A stretch of DNA of 64,000 nt from Halalkalicoccus sp. NIPERK01 (GCF_030287405.1 NZ_JASVVV010000005.1:152677-216676), one strand, 5' to 3'. Positions 16,826-25,987 are shown, counted from the stretch's first letter. Notes: generated by a model from the sequence alone, not told the origin. Numbers and translations are program-made.

Positions 16826-18208
16826 CTACTCGTCACTCCAGACGGGACGTTCGCGCGGAACGAACTCCCCGTGACCGGGCTCGCCGACGACGTTCCCTTC
16901 GTCCGCGACGAGTTGCCCCCTGAGATACGTGCGCTTTACCTTGCCGGTGACGTCACGACCTTCGTAGATCGTGTAGTCGGCGACCGAAGCGTTGTTCCGA
17001 GCCGAGATCGTGTACGTCTCGTTCGGATCGAACAGCACGATGTCCGCGTCGGTTCCCGGTTGGAGCGTCCCCTTTTTCGCAAGCCCGAACGTCCGAGCCG
17101 GGTTCGCACACATTACGCGAACGAGAAACGGATAGGACAACCCTCGGTTGTTCACCGCTTCGTCGTGAAACACCGGGAGGCTGGTTTGAAGACCGTTCGC
17201 GCCGAAGGGGTCCTCCCACCACTCGCTGGTCTCCTTCCGTTCGCGGGTTTGCGCCACGTGATCGGTGGAAACGACGCTCAACGTGTCGTTGCGGAGGTAT
17301 TCGAACATCGCGTCGGTGTCGTCCTCGGTACGAATCGGCGGCGCAATCTTCGGGAGGTTTCCCAGCTCCCGATAGATCTCATCCGTGAGCGTCGTGTAGT
17401 GAGTGCAGGTCTCCCCGCGAATACGGCTCCCGTCGTCCCGGTATCGTGCGAGCGCTTCGGCCGCTTTTCGACACGAAGTATGGATACCGTAGTACTTGGC
17501 TCCGGTTTCGGACGCGAGTCTGGCGACGTCGTCGGCGGCCATGGCTTCCGCGTAATCCGGCCGGGCCTCGGGGAGCCATTTCGGATCGTCTCGACCTTCG
17601 GTCCGGAACTCGGTCGTCAGCGATTCACAGACGCTATCGTCTTCCGTATGAGCGACGCCGACGGCATCCAGTTCGCGTAACCGTTCGAGAACCTCGCGAA
17701 TGAAGCCGTTCGAGAGCCCGAATTCGTAGGTGGTGTACATCTTGAACGAGGTGATGCCCTCGTCGACGAGGGGGCCCATCTCTTCGAACAGGGCCGAATC
17801 CTCCCGGAGAATACCACCGTGAAGCCCGAAATCGACCACGGCTTCGCTACCGTTTTCGCGTTTTCGCTCGACGCCCTCCCGTAGCGATCCCGTTTCGTCC
17901 CACGGGCTTCCCGCACCGGTGTACGCCTGCCACGCGAAGTCGATAACCGTCGTTACGCCGCCGAGTGCAGCAGCACTGGTAGCGGTCTCATAGGTATCGA
18001 GCGAGACGTGGTCGTCGATGTGGACGTGCGGATCGACGACGCCCGACATCACGAGCAGTCCCGAGGCATCGACGGTTCGCTCGGTTTCCGGCATGGCGTG
18101 TTCGGCCCCGATACTGACGATCGTTCCGTCGTCTATCGCGAGCGCCCCGTCGAAGGTGTCCCGGCCGGTGACGATCGTCCCGTTTTCGATCACTGTCTCG
18201 ACAGCCAT
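16826..18208 (-). CDS. allB: Allantoinase-like cyclic amidohydrolase (hydantoinase family)
   Basis: 460 residues of the dihydropyrimidinase/hydantoinase/allantoinase group. It has the metal motif VDPHVHIDDH near residue 60, the lysine that becomes carboxylated in SFKMYTTYE, YYGIHTSCRKAAE and the VVSTDHVA aspartate. The sequence leans to the hydantoinase branch, but its place between amidohydrolase, DUF3830 and uricase-operon genes makes ring opening of allantoin to allantoate the likely job. It reads divergently from the IclR regulator at 18635. An assay would be required to exclude dihydropyrimidinase or hydantoinase activity. Confidence 0.8.
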   Translation of the reverse strand: MAVETVIENGTIVTGRDTFDGALAIDDGTIVSIGAEHAMPETERTVDASGLLVMSGVVDPHVHIDDHVSLDTYETATSAAALGGVTTVIDFAWQAYTGAGSPWDETGSLREGVERKRENGSEAVVDFGLHGGILREDSALFEEMGPLVDEGITSFKMYTTYEFGLSNGFIREVLERLRELDAVGVAHTEDDSVCESLTTEFRTEGRDDPKWLPEARPDYAEAMAADDVARLASETGAKYYGIHTSCRKAAEALARYRDDGSRIRGETCTHYTTLTDEIYRELGNLPKIAPPIRTEDDTDAMFEYLRNDTLSVVSTDHVAQTRERKETSEWWEDPFGANGLQTSLPVFHDEAVNNRGLSYPFLVRVMCANPARTFGLAKKGTLQPGTDADIVLFDPNETYTISARNNASVADYTIYEGRDVTGKVKRTYLRGQLVADEGNVVGEPGHGEFVPRERPVWSDE

Positions 18209-18361
18209 CGTTCGTCTTTCTCCGTATGGCTACATAACTGGTAGTGGTACGTCTTCGACCGATCCTGGAGCGGAGGCGCCCCTCTCGAGGTGAGAGGGCT
18301 ATTACGGCGTGTACACGAGACGTTCCCCGTTGATCTCGTCTCTTGGTCCCGCCAACAGCGA

Positions 18362-18388
18362 CCCGCCCTCGGCGCAACCGAGGGCGGG
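18362..18388. repeat. Perfect 11-bp GC hairpin
   Basis: CCCGCCCTCGG (18362-18372), loop CGCAA, CCGAGGGCGGG (18378-18388). This is a perfect stem in the allB-IclR divergent region and the second of three such hairpins in the island. Confidence 0.6.
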
Positions 18389-18579
18389 GCTGATATGGCA
18401 TAGTCGGCCGACGATCCTAGTACGTAAACGAGACGCGTCAGGTCCGTCGACGTCGCGATTCGATTTTGCCGTCCACGGTTACGAGTCCCGCGTCCAAACC
18501 CACCCCAAACCGATTTGAACGAAGTGGAGATACTGGCCCTTCTGCCTGCTCGCTCTCGACTAGACGGCGCCTGTCGTTT

Positions 18580-18587
18580 GTATATAA
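18580..18587 (+). promoter_or_regulatory. TATA box of the island IclR gene
   Basis: GTATATAA lies about 48-55 bp before the ATG at 18635, predicting transcription start near 18610 and a short leader. Confidence 0.6.
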
Positions 18588-18634
18588 CGAACATCGGCAA
18601 AATATTGAAGGGGGTCTGCACGAGATACCAGACC

Positions 18635-19453
18635 ATGCCAACTAACGACACGCCCTCTGAACCGCGGACACTGACGACCGTGCTCAAGGCGGTCGATATC
18701 ATGCGTGCCCTGATGCGGCTGGATGGAGCGGGAGTCACGGAGCTCGCCGATCACCGCGGCGAGTCCAAGAGTACGACGTACACCTATCTCAAATCGCTCG
18801 AAAAGGGCGGTCTCGTCACGAAGGCCGACACCGGCTATCGGCTGTCGTATGAGATGCTGATATTCGGCGAGTACGTCCGGAACCAAAGCCTCCTCTACAC
18901 GATCGGGAGGAGCGAGATCGACAGCGTAGCCGCGGAAACGGGGCAGTATGCTCATCTCGTCGTCGAGGAAAACGGGCGCGGCCACAACCTGTACAAATCG
19001 AAGGGAGAGCAGGCGGTCGGGGACGACTATCAATTGGCCAAATTCCAGCAACGGGACTACCTGCACATCACCGCTTCGGGCAAGGCGATCCTCGCGTATC
19101 TCCCCCGAGAGCGGGTCGAGGAGATCGTCGACCACCACGGGTTACCCGCTCGTACTGAACGGACCATCACCCGACGGGAGCGGTTGTTCGAGGAACTGGC
19201 GGAGGTCCGTGAGCAGGGATACTCGCAAAACGACGAGGAGGAGATCGAAGGGTTTCAAGCGATCGGTGCGCCGATCAGATCCCGCGACGGATCCGTACTG
19301 GGTTCGATGAGCGTTTCCGGCCCGAAGAGCATGTTCGGTGACGAGTCCCAGTATCGAGAGATCATTGATCTGGTGATACGGACGGCGAACATCATCGAAG
19401 TAAACGTCAACATGTCACGGAGGAGTTCCGAGATACTCGACGACGAGCAGTGA
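18635..19453 (+). CDS. IclR-family transcriptional regulator of the purine island
   Basis: 272 residues. The N-terminal winged helix (residues about 12-70) contains TVLKAVDIMRALMRLDGAGV and KSTTYTYLKSLEKGGLVT. The C-terminal effector domain holds HLVVEENGRGHNLYKS, ASGKAILAYLP and PIRSRDGSVLGSMSVSGP. IclR effector domains bind small metabolites; purine ureides such as allantoin or allantoate are natural candidates. It lies between the allantoinase (divergent) and the xanthine/urate permease (same strand, 414 bp on). I chose ATG 18635 because it follows the TATA box and starts at the family boundary; the frame is open further upstream. Confidence 0.9.
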   Translation: MPTNDTPSEPRTLTTVLKAVDIMRALMRLDGAGVTELADHRGESKSTTYTYLKSLEKGGLVTKADTGYRLSYEMLIFGEYVRNQSLLYTIGRSEIDSVAAETGQYAHLVVEENGRGHNLYKSKGEQAVGDDYQLAKFQQRDYLHITASGKAILAYLPRERVEEIVDHHGLPARTERTITRRERLFEELAEVREQGYSQNDEEEIEGFQAIGAPIRSRDGSVLGSMSVSGPKSMFGDESQYREIIDLVIRTANIIEVNVNMSRRSSEILDDEQ

Positions 19454-19654
19454 CGACCGTTCACCGATACGTCAAGTATTCAGTGGATTTCGTCCGGACC
19501 ATGAGAACAGTGGCGGTAGAAAGCGGTGCCCCGGCCGCACGCCTGGAGCGATTGGCAGGGTAGTCATATCCGCCCTCGTCGAGGCTCCTAACGGCCCGTT
19601 TGTGTATGGTGAACAAGGCGAAAGAACGAGCGGGCAGTGGGGGATAGCAGCAGT

Positions 19655-19678
19655 AATTACAAACATACTATTGTAATT
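19655..19678. promoter_or_regulatory. Palindromic candidate operator AATTACAA-N8-TTGTAATT
   Basis: A perfect inverted repeat with 8-bp arms and an 8-bp spacer between the IclR gene and the permease gene. IclR proteins bind such palindromes as dimers of dimers. It lies about 190 bp before the permease start, so any control would act from a distance or on another promoter. Confidence 0.55.
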
Positions 19679-19722
19679 GATTGGCTGAGACACCGCACGA
19701 ACCGCGTCGGAGGTACGAGGCC

Positions 19723-19746
19723 AACCCGCCATGAACGGCGGGGTTT
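19723..19746. repeat. GC hairpin before the permease promoter
   Basis: AACCCGCC (19723-19730), loop ATGAAC, then GGCGGGGTTT (19737-19746), with one extra G in the right arm. Third of the similar hairpins in the island; a TnpB-element end or a terminator of the IclR transcript. Confidence 0.5.
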
Positions 19747-19867
19747 GTATATATTGAACGCGTGTTCCGGCCGCGGCCAGTCCCCTGACGGCGACTGGCG
19801 GGAACGGTCGGGAGACCACACCAATGCAAAGGTTTAACATATCCCACACACATCACTCGGTTAGAAA

Positions 19868-21238
19868 ATGTCCAATGAAAGCGATAAAGGGATTGAATTA
19901 GCGTACGGTCTCGACGAAAAACCACCGTTGCCCAAATCAATTCTCCTCGCATTGCAACACGTGTCCGTCATGATCGTTCCCTCGACCGCAGTCGCGTTTA
20001 TCGTTGCGGGGGCAGTCGGGCTGGACGCCGCGGACACGACGTACTTGGTTCAGATGGTAATCCTGTTCGCCGGGGTAGCGACCATGGTTCAGGCCTACAC
20101 CGTCGGCTCGGTCGGCGCCGGACTCCCCATCGTCATGGGGACCAGTTTCGCCTTCGTCGGGGCGATGACCTCCATCGGTGCGAGCTCCGGGCTGGACGTC
20201 GTCTTCGGGTCGATCGTCGTCGCAGCGGTCGCGGTCCCCTTCCTGCTGGGGTGGCAGTTCAAGCGGTTCCAGTCGTTCTTCCCGCCGCTCGTTACGGGCC
20301 TCATCGTCATCATCATCGGGCTATATCTCATCCCCGTCGGAATGGAGTACTCCGCGGGCGGGGTCGGAGCGGAGGACTTCGGGTCGATAGAGAACATCGG
20401 GCTCGCCCTAGTCGTTCTGGTGATCGCCGTCCTGTTCAACCTGCTCCTGAAAGGCGTCTGGCGAATGATGAGCATCCTCATCGGTATCGGCGTCGGCTAC
20501 GCTATCGCGATCGGGCTCGGAGTCGTTGACTTCAGTCCGGTCGCCAACGCCGCGTGGTTCGCGGTGCCTACGCCTGGCGAATTCGGGTTCAGCCTCGAAG
20601 CCGTTCCGCTCCTCACGTTCGCGTTCCTGTTCCTCGTCTCGGGCATGGAGACGATCGGCGACATGTCTGGTATAACCGCTGCGGAAGGACGGAACCCAAC
20701 GGGGGATGAGTTCCGTGGCGGTATCTTCGCTGACGGATTCGTCAGCGCCATCGGCGCCGTCTTCGGATCGTTTCCCCAGACCTCCTTCTCCCAGAACGTC
20801 GGTATCATCAACTTCACCGGGATCATGAGCCGACACATCGTCGGTATCGGCGGCGGCATCCTCGTCGTTCTCGGACTGGTCCCGAAGATCGGGGCGATCG
20901 TGACGACGATTCCCGATGCCGTGTTCGGCGGTGCGGTGTTGATCATGGTGGGCATGGTAGCCGCGAGCGGCATGCGACTCCTCTTTCTGAACATCGAGAT
21001 GAACCGACGCAACATGGTGATCATCGCTACCGCGCTCGGACTCGGGCTAGGGGTCGAACTCGTTCCCGAGGCTCTCGCTGGACTTCCCCCCGGTGCACAG
21101 ACGTTCTTCGGGGAGTCGGTCATCGTCACCGGCCTCACTGCACTCGCGTTGAACACGTTCGTTCCGGGTCACTCCAGCCCGTTGTTCGACGCACCGGATA
21201 CCGTTCCACCCGTCTCCGAACCGGTCGAGGACGACTAA
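19868..21238 (+). CDS. NCS2-family xanthine/urate permease
   Basis: 456 residues with about 12-14 membrane segments of the nucleobase:cation symporter-2 family. Diagnostic motifs are QHVSVMIVPSTAV in TM1, MGTSFAFVGAM in TM3, the substrate-site Glu in SGMETIGDMSGIT and the NCS2 signature FPQTSFSQNVGIINFTG. The QNVG/NFTG form is typical of the xanthine/uric acid subgroup rather than uracil permeases. It imports xanthine or urate into the island's pathway. It is transcribed alone and converges with the deaminase gene 61 bp downstream. Substrate choice between xanthine and urate is open. Confidence 0.9.
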   Translation: MSNESDKGIELAYGLDEKPPLPKSILLALQHVSVMIVPSTAVAFIVAGAVGLDAADTTYLVQMVILFAGVATMVQAYTVGSVGAGLPIVMGTSFAFVGAMTSIGASSGLDVVFGSIVVAAVAVPFLLGWQFKRFQSFFPPLVTGLIVIIIGLYLIPVGMEYSAGGVGAEDFGSIENIGLALVVLVIAVLFNLLLKGVWRMMSILIGIGVGYAIAIGLGVVDFSPVANAAWFAVPTPGEFGFSLEAVPLLTFAFLFLVSGMETIGDMSGITAAEGRNPTGDEFRGGIFADGFVSAIGAVFGSFPQTSFSQNVGIINFTGIMSRHIVGIGGGILVVLGLVPKIGAIVTTIPDAVFGGAVLIMVGMVAASGMRLLFLNIEMNRRNMVIIATALGLGLGVELVPEALAGLPPGAQTFFGESVIVTGLTALALNTFVPGHSSPLFDAPDTVPPVSEPVEDD

Positions 21239-21299
21239 TCCCTCCCGGGACCATCCTAACGATCTATAGAAGATCACTCGGAGTAGGGACACGGGATCG

Positions 21300-22718
21300 C
21301 TATTCGATCTTCGCTTTTCCAATGAGATCTTCGGCGGTCGCCGTGGCGTCTGCGAGGACCGCAGAAAGCGACACATCTATCGGGATGATTTCCCGGTCTT
21401 GCATGAGTACAGTGCCCGCACAGAGGACTGTCTCCACTTCGGACCCTTGGGCGCCGTAGACGAGCGCATGTACGGGATCGGGCGACGGTGTAAGGTGTGG
21501 TTTATCGAGATCCACGATAGCGATATCTGCGCGTTTACCGGCCTCTATCGATCCGAGGTTCTCGGCGTGTCCGATAGCCTCGGCGGCATCACAGGTCACC
21601 ATATCGAACGCTTTCTGCGCAGGGATCACGCTGGAATCCCGGTGATATCCCTTGTGTGCGGTCGCGACGGCACCCGCGTCGGAGAGGAGATTGACGGTGT
21701 CGTTCAGGATCGAGTTATCCGTGCCGATCGCCGTCAGCACGCCGGTATCGAGCATTGAGACGACCGGTGCGAACCCGGTTGCGAGTCGCATGTTCGCTCG
21801 GTAGTTATGCACGACTGCGGTACCGGACCGGGCGAGCAGTCGAACATCGCGGGCGTTCATCTGAACGCAATGACCGAGTAGGGCACGGTCGCCGAGACAC
21901 CCGATATTACGGAGATACTCGATACTCGAGAGTGCACCCCGCTCTCTGACTTCGGCTTTTGCTTCTGCAACGTGGGTCGTCGTCATCACGTCGTACTCCT
22001 CGGCGAGCCGATACGCACCCTGAAGCGCGTCCGACGTCGTCGTCGCGAGCGTTGCAGGCGCCGGCCAGACCGACTGTCTACCTTCGGTGTCGTGAAATTC
22101 CTCAATGAGAGCAGCGGTGTTGTCGAGAGCGTCTTCGGTTTCGACGATGAGCGCGTCCGAACCCGGATGAACCGATCTAGGATCTCGTGCCGTGATGTCC
22201 TCGAACAGCTGTTCGAATCCCCGATCAGGCACGAGATCCCGTATCCCGGCACCGTAGATGTTTCGTACGCCCATATCGTCATACACGTCAAGCTTGCGTC
22301 GTGTCGGTTCGAGGTCCGTCCAGTCGAGTGCCGTATCGTTCTCGACGAACGTCGTTATCCCCGACTGTATCGACTCGATACAGTATAACTGCGCCGCGAG
22401 TGCGTGCTCCTCGGGACGCATCTCGAAGAGTGCCGGTTGTTTCACGTTGAACAACCAGTCGTACAGGCCCCGATCTTGTGTGAACGCCCCACGCAAGAAG
22501 ATATCGGAGACGTGCGTATGCGCATTGATCAACCCCGGTATCACCGCGCCGCCCTCGGCGTCGAGTAGTTGATCTGGTGATGTTTCGGCCTCAAGGCGGT
22601 CGGCAGAACCGACATCGGTGATCCGGTCGCCCGTCACGGCGACCGCACCATCGATAATGATCTGTCTGTCCTCGTTCTGTGTGATGATCGTTCCGTTGGT
22701 TATCAGTAAGTCTGTCAT
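21300..22718 (-). CDS. TrzA/AtzA-type amidohydrolase, probable guanine or related purine deaminase
   Basis: 472 residues of the metal-dependent amidohydrolase superfamily, cytosine/guanine deaminase branch. Zinc ligands are visible in INAHTHVSD (HxH), TTTHVAEAKAE, LGHCVQMN and TAIGTDNS. The family covers guanine deaminase, 8-oxoguanine deaminase, 5'-deoxyadenosine deaminase and triazine hydrolases. Beside xanthine dehydrogenase and an NCS2 permease, formation of xanthine from guanine or of a related oxopurine is the natural guess. It lies on the same strand as the dehydrogenase genes, 222 bp downstream of them, and may be co-expressed. Confidence 0.75.
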   Translation of the reverse strand: MTDLLITNGTIITQNEDRQIIIDGAVAVTGDRITDVGSADRLEAETSPDQLLDAEGGAVIPGLINAHTHVSDIFLRGAFTQDRGLYDWLFNVKQPALFEMRPEEHALAAQLYCIESIQSGITTFVENDTALDWTDLEPTRRKLDVYDDMGVRNIYGAGIRDLVPDRGFEQLFEDITARDPRSVHPGSDALIVETEDALDNTAALIEEFHDTEGRQSVWPAPATLATTTSDALQGAYRLAEEYDVMTTTHVAEAKAEVRERGALSSIEYLRNIGCLGDRALLGHCVQMNARDVRLLARSGTAVVHNYRANMRLATGFAPVVSMLDTGVLTAIGTDNSILNDTVNLLSDAGAVATAHKGYHRDSSVIPAQKAFDMVTCDAAEAIGHAENLGSIEAGKRADIAIVDLDKPHLTPSPDPVHALVYGAQGSEVETVLCAGTVLMQDREIIPIDVSLSAVLADATATAEDLIGKAKIE

Positions 22719-22940
22719 GTTGTCGGTGATCGTCGCATCGATTCAGTCGTTCTCGCGGAACTCGTTTCGATTGTAGGAGGAGTGTCTTAGTTCTTGAGAG
22801 AAGGGAGAGTTCCAGCGGGCGAAGGTGACTACCGCAGCCATCCCGGAGACCGAACGAGTGACCGACTCGGAATCGACCAAGGTAACGTCTGACGGCAGGA
22901 GGACGCGTAGCCGACACGAAGCGCACCCGTAGCGCGTCAG

Positions 22941-25382
22941 TCAGCTCTCTTCGAGTTGCGCCCGTATCTTCTCGGCTGTGATCGGAAGCTCGCTGACTCG
23001 AACCCCGACTGCGCGGCGAATCGAGTTGCTCAGGGCCGGCGGAACGCCGTTGACGGGGATCTCGGCGACGGATTTCGCGCCGAAGGGGCCCGTCGGTTCG
23101 TGCGTTTCGACGAGAATCGATTCAAGCGGGGGCTGATCGGCTGCCGTCGGCATCCCGTACTCACGAAATCCGAGCGTCTCGGGTGTCCCGTCCTCGTCGA
23201 ATGAGAGCCCCGCGGATACCGCGAGCTCGTAGCTCATATGCATCGCTCCATCGACCTGTCCCTCCGCGAGATCCGGGTTGATAGCGACGCCGCAGTCGAC
23301 CGCGAATACGAGTTTTTGGATCTCGAACTCGCCGGTGTGTTCGTTTACGGTCACGTCGGCGAACTGCGCGCCAAAGGGCGGCGGCGATTCGTCCGTACAG
23401 AAACTCGCCTGGCCCATCACCTGTGCGCGCACTTCGTCGCCGTAGATCGACTCGTAACCGATCTCCTCTATCGTAACTGATTCGCCGGTCTGCTCGGAGT
23501 GGACCGCTCCCTCGCGGGTCTCGAGGGCCTCCGTCGGCTCCTCGAGCATCCGCGAGGCGAACTCGAGCAGCTGCGTTCGCGCGTCCTCGGCGGCCTCTTT
23601 CACCGCACTCCCGGTAACGTACGTCGTCGAGGAGGCGTAGGCGCCGTAATCGAACGGGGAGATATCCGTATCCGAGGGCTGGACGAGAACGTTCTCGGGC
23701 TCGATCCCGAGCACTTCCGCGGCGATCTGGGCCATCGCGGTGTCCGCGCCGGGACCGATATCGACGGCCCCCGTCTGAAGGATGAACGAGCCGTCCTCGT
23801 TCATTTTGATGTGTGCAGTGCCGAGTTCGTCGCCGGCGACGCCACTTTTCTGCGCGGTGAGGGCGACACCGCAGGCTCGGTGGAGGTGGTCCTCGTCGGG
23901 CTGTTCGACGTCATCCCAACCGATGGCGGCCTTCCCGCGGGCGATACAATCGTCGAGACCGCACGAGCGGATCCGACGGACGTGTTCGCCCTTCATCGTG
24001 ATGCCCGACGCGGTGTCAATATCGCCGTTTCCGATGAGGTTCCGCGAGCGGAGTTCGAGAGGGTCCATTTCCAGTTCGGCGGCGACCTCGTCCACGTGGC
24101 CCTCAAGCGCGAAGTGCCCCTGAGGGGCTCCGTAACCGCGTATCGCGCCCCCAATCGGGAGGTTCGTGTGGACAGCTTTCATCTCGAAGCGGATGTTCGG
24201 CGTGTGGGTGTACAGCGGCAGCGGTTTGGTCGCGATCGATCCCGTGACGGTCAGTCCATGCGGACCATACGCACCGGAGTTCGTCACCGCCGACATGTCG
24301 AGGGCCTCGATATCGCCCTCCTGGGTGACGACGCTCCGTAGTCGAACGCGGGCGGGACGTCGCGAGCGCATCGCGTAGAACTCCTCGCGGCGCGTGACCT
24401 CTAGTTTCACCGGCCGATCGGCGGCCAGCATCAGCGCCATCGTGATGGGCTCGATCAGCATCGACTGCTTGGAGCCGAACCCGGCACCGATGCGCGGTTT
24501 GCTCACCCGTATATCCCGAATCGGGACGTCGAATAAGTGCGCGAGTTGCCGGCGCGTGTGGTACGGGACCTGCGTGCTCGTGATGAGGTGAAACCGATTG
24601 TCCTCATCGCGATGCGCGATCGTCGTATGCGGCTCGGGAACACAATGGGACTGATAGGGCGTCTCCCACTCGGTTTCGGTGACGATCCAGTCGTCCCTGG
24701 TCGCTGCCTCCTCGAATGCGCCATCCACATCACCGATCTCGCCATCCGTGTGAGCCTCGATGTTCCGTGCGTAGTCCGCACCCGACTGGCTGTTCTCCAC
24801 CCGGTCATCATCGTGTATCTGCGGCGCGTCGGGCTTCATCGCCTCCTCCGTGTCGAACACGGCGTCCAGTTCCTCGTACGTGACGTCTATCGCTCTGGTA
24901 GCCTTGTTTGCAGTGCTGGCGTCCTTGGCCGCTACCGCTGCGATCGGATCACCGACGAAGCGTACCTTGCGCCGGAGGACGTTCAGATCCCACGGACTCG
25001 GCTCGGGGTAGGACTGTCCTGCGGAGGTGTACATCGCATCGGGTACTTCCTCCGAATCCGGTGTGATAACCGCGTAAACGCCGTCCATGTCCTCGGCAGC
25101 GCTCGTATCGATCTCGGTTACGTACCCGTGTGCGATATCAGATCGCAAGACGGCCGCCTCGGCGAGATCAGGGAAGTTCTGCGCGTAGTCGGCGGTGTAT
25201 TTCGATTCGCCCGTGACGATTTTTCGAGCGTCGTTTTTCTCTTCGCGTTTGGAGATGGCCCGTCGCTCGCTCTTTGCTTTCCGATTGTTCGGCGTCTCTT
25301 CCCATTCGAGTGGATGTTCGATTTCGACCGACGAGGACTGGTGCCGATCGTCATCGCCTGTTGAGTCGTCAGTCCTACTCAT
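22941..25382 (-). CDS. xdhA: Xanthine dehydrogenase, molybdopterin-binding subunit
   Basis: 813 residues of the xanthine oxidase/CoxL family. It has an N-terminal hydrophilic extension of about 50 residues, then the a/b hammerhead (ARKIVTGESKYTADY). Mo-cofactor motifs include GAGFGSKQS, RGYGAPQGHFALE, AYASSTTYVTGSAV and the catalytic glutamate in GPFGAKSVAEIPV. It hydroxylates purines at molybdenum, here xanthine or hypoxanthine to urate, feeding the uricase operon. The start overlaps the stop of the 2Fe-2S subunit by 4 bp. No FAD subunit gene is present in the window, so electrons must leave by a partner other than the usual NAD-linked flavin domain, or the FAD subunit is elsewhere. Confidence 0.88.
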   Translation of the reverse strand: MSRTDDSTGDDDRHQSSSVEIEHPLEWEETPNNRKAKSERRAISKREEKNDARKIVTGESKYTADYAQNFPDLAEAAVLRSDIAHGYVTEIDTSAAEDMDGVYAVITPDSEEVPDAMYTSAGQSYPEPSPWDLNVLRRKVRFVGDPIAAVAAKDASTANKATRAIDVTYEELDAVFDTEEAMKPDAPQIHDDDRVENSQSGADYARNIEAHTDGEIGDVDGAFEEAATRDDWIVTETEWETPYQSHCVPEPHTTIAHRDEDNRFHLITSTQVPYHTRRQLAHLFDVPIRDIRVSKPRIGAGFGSKQSMLIEPITMALMLAADRPVKLEVTRREEFYAMRSRRPARVRLRSVVTQEGDIEALDMSAVTNSGAYGPHGLTVTGSIATKPLPLYTHTPNIRFEMKAVHTNLPIGGAIRGYGAPQGHFALEGHVDEVAAELEMDPLELRSRNLIGNGDIDTASGITMKGEHVRRIRSCGLDDCIARGKAAIGWDDVEQPDEDHLHRACGVALTAQKSGVAGDELGTAHIKMNEDGSFILQTGAVDIGPGADTAMAQIAAEVLGIEPENVLVQPSDTDISPFDYGAYASSTTYVTGSAVKEAAEDARTQLLEFASRMLEEPTEALETREGAVHSEQTGESVTIEEIGYESIYGDEVRAQVMGQASFCTDESPPPFGAQFADVTVNEHTGEFEIQKLVFAVDCGVAINPDLAEGQVDGAMHMSYELAVSAGLSFDEDGTPETLGFREYGMPTAADQPPLESILVETHEPTGPFGAKSVAEIPVNGVPPALSNSIRRAVGVRVSELPITAEKIRAQLEES

Positions 25383-25927
25383 TTGTGCTCACCGTCGTTA
25401 AACACCCCATTCGAACAGGTCCTTGTATCGTGGGTCAGGTCGCCACCGTCAGTAGCAACGGTCTGATCGCCGCTCATTCGTCCGGCGGCGTCCTGTACGG
25501 CATCGATGATCTTCTCGTAGCCGGTGCATCGACAGAGATTCCCCGAGAGACCCTCGCGGATTTCGACTTCGGTTGGGTCGGGATTGTCTTCAAGCAAGCT
25601 TCGCGACTGCATGATCATTCCCGGGATACAGAATCCACACTGGAGAGCAGCGTTGTCGACGAACGCTGCTTGAACGGGGTGGAGGTCGTCCTGCGTGCCG
25701 AGACTCTCGATAGTCTCGACGTCCGTCCCGTCGATGGTGGCAACCGGCTTGATGCAGGAGCGTTCGGGTTCTCCATCGACGGTCACGGTACAGAATCCAC
25801 AGTTACCCGTGTCACAGCCGCGTTTCGCGCCGGTGTAACCGTTGCGTCGGAGGACATCGAGAAGTGAATCCGAGCGTTCGGCTTCAAACGTCCGTTTAGT
25901 CCCGTTCAATATAATGTCGATTTCCAT
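25379..25927 (-). CDS. Xanthine dehydrogenase 2Fe-2S subunit
   Basis: 182 residues with two [2Fe-2S] clusters of the xanthine dehydrogenase small subunit. The plant-ferredoxin cluster is KRGCDTGNCGFC plus a later Cys (RSCIKPV). The helical cluster is CGFCIPGM with CRCTGYEKI. The start at 25927 (MEIDIILNG) begins the ferredoxin fold exactly and lies about 30 bp behind a TATA palindrome shared with xdhC; an upstream ATG at 26050 would run into xdhC. The C-terminal 35 residues are a hydrophilic tail. It passes electrons from the Mo subunit. Confidence 0.92.
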   Translation of the reverse strand: MEIDIILNGTKRTFEAERSDSLLDVLRRNGYTGAKRGCDTGNCGFCTVTVDGEPERSCIKPVATIDGTDVETIESLGTQDDLHPVQAAFVDNAALQCGFCIPGMIMQSRSLLEDNPDPTEVEIREGLSGNLCRCTGYEKIIDAVQDAAGRMSGDQTVATDGGDLTHDTRTCSNGVFNDGEHK

Positions 25928-25956
25928 GGGTATGAAGAAGTCATGTGCGACGATAA

Positions 25957-25968
25957 CACATATATGTG
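25957..25968. promoter_or_regulatory. Shared bidirectional TATA palindrome CACATATATGTG
   Basis: A perfect 12-bp palindrome in the 60-bp gap between the divergent xdh small-subunit gene (start 25927) and xdhC (start 25988). The centre is about 25 bp from the xdhC start and about 35 bp from the other, matching archaeal TATA-to-start spacing both ways. Confidence 0.6.
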
Positions 25969-25987
25969 CCGGTCGAATAGCTACTCT

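Larger units (their letters stand above)
18209..18634. other. Divergent intergenic region, 426 bp
   Basis: It contains the hairpin at 18362-18388 and the TATA box of the IclR gene (18580-18587). No gene recognised. It should contain the allB promoter, which I cannot place with certainty. Confidence 0.5.
19454..19867. other. Regulatory intergenic region, 414 bp
   Basis: It separates the IclR gene from the permease. It holds an 8+8 palindrome (19655-19678), a hairpin (19723-19746) and, about 35 bp before the permease ATG, a TATA-like TTTAACATA (about 19833-19841). No gene recognised. Confidence 0.55.
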
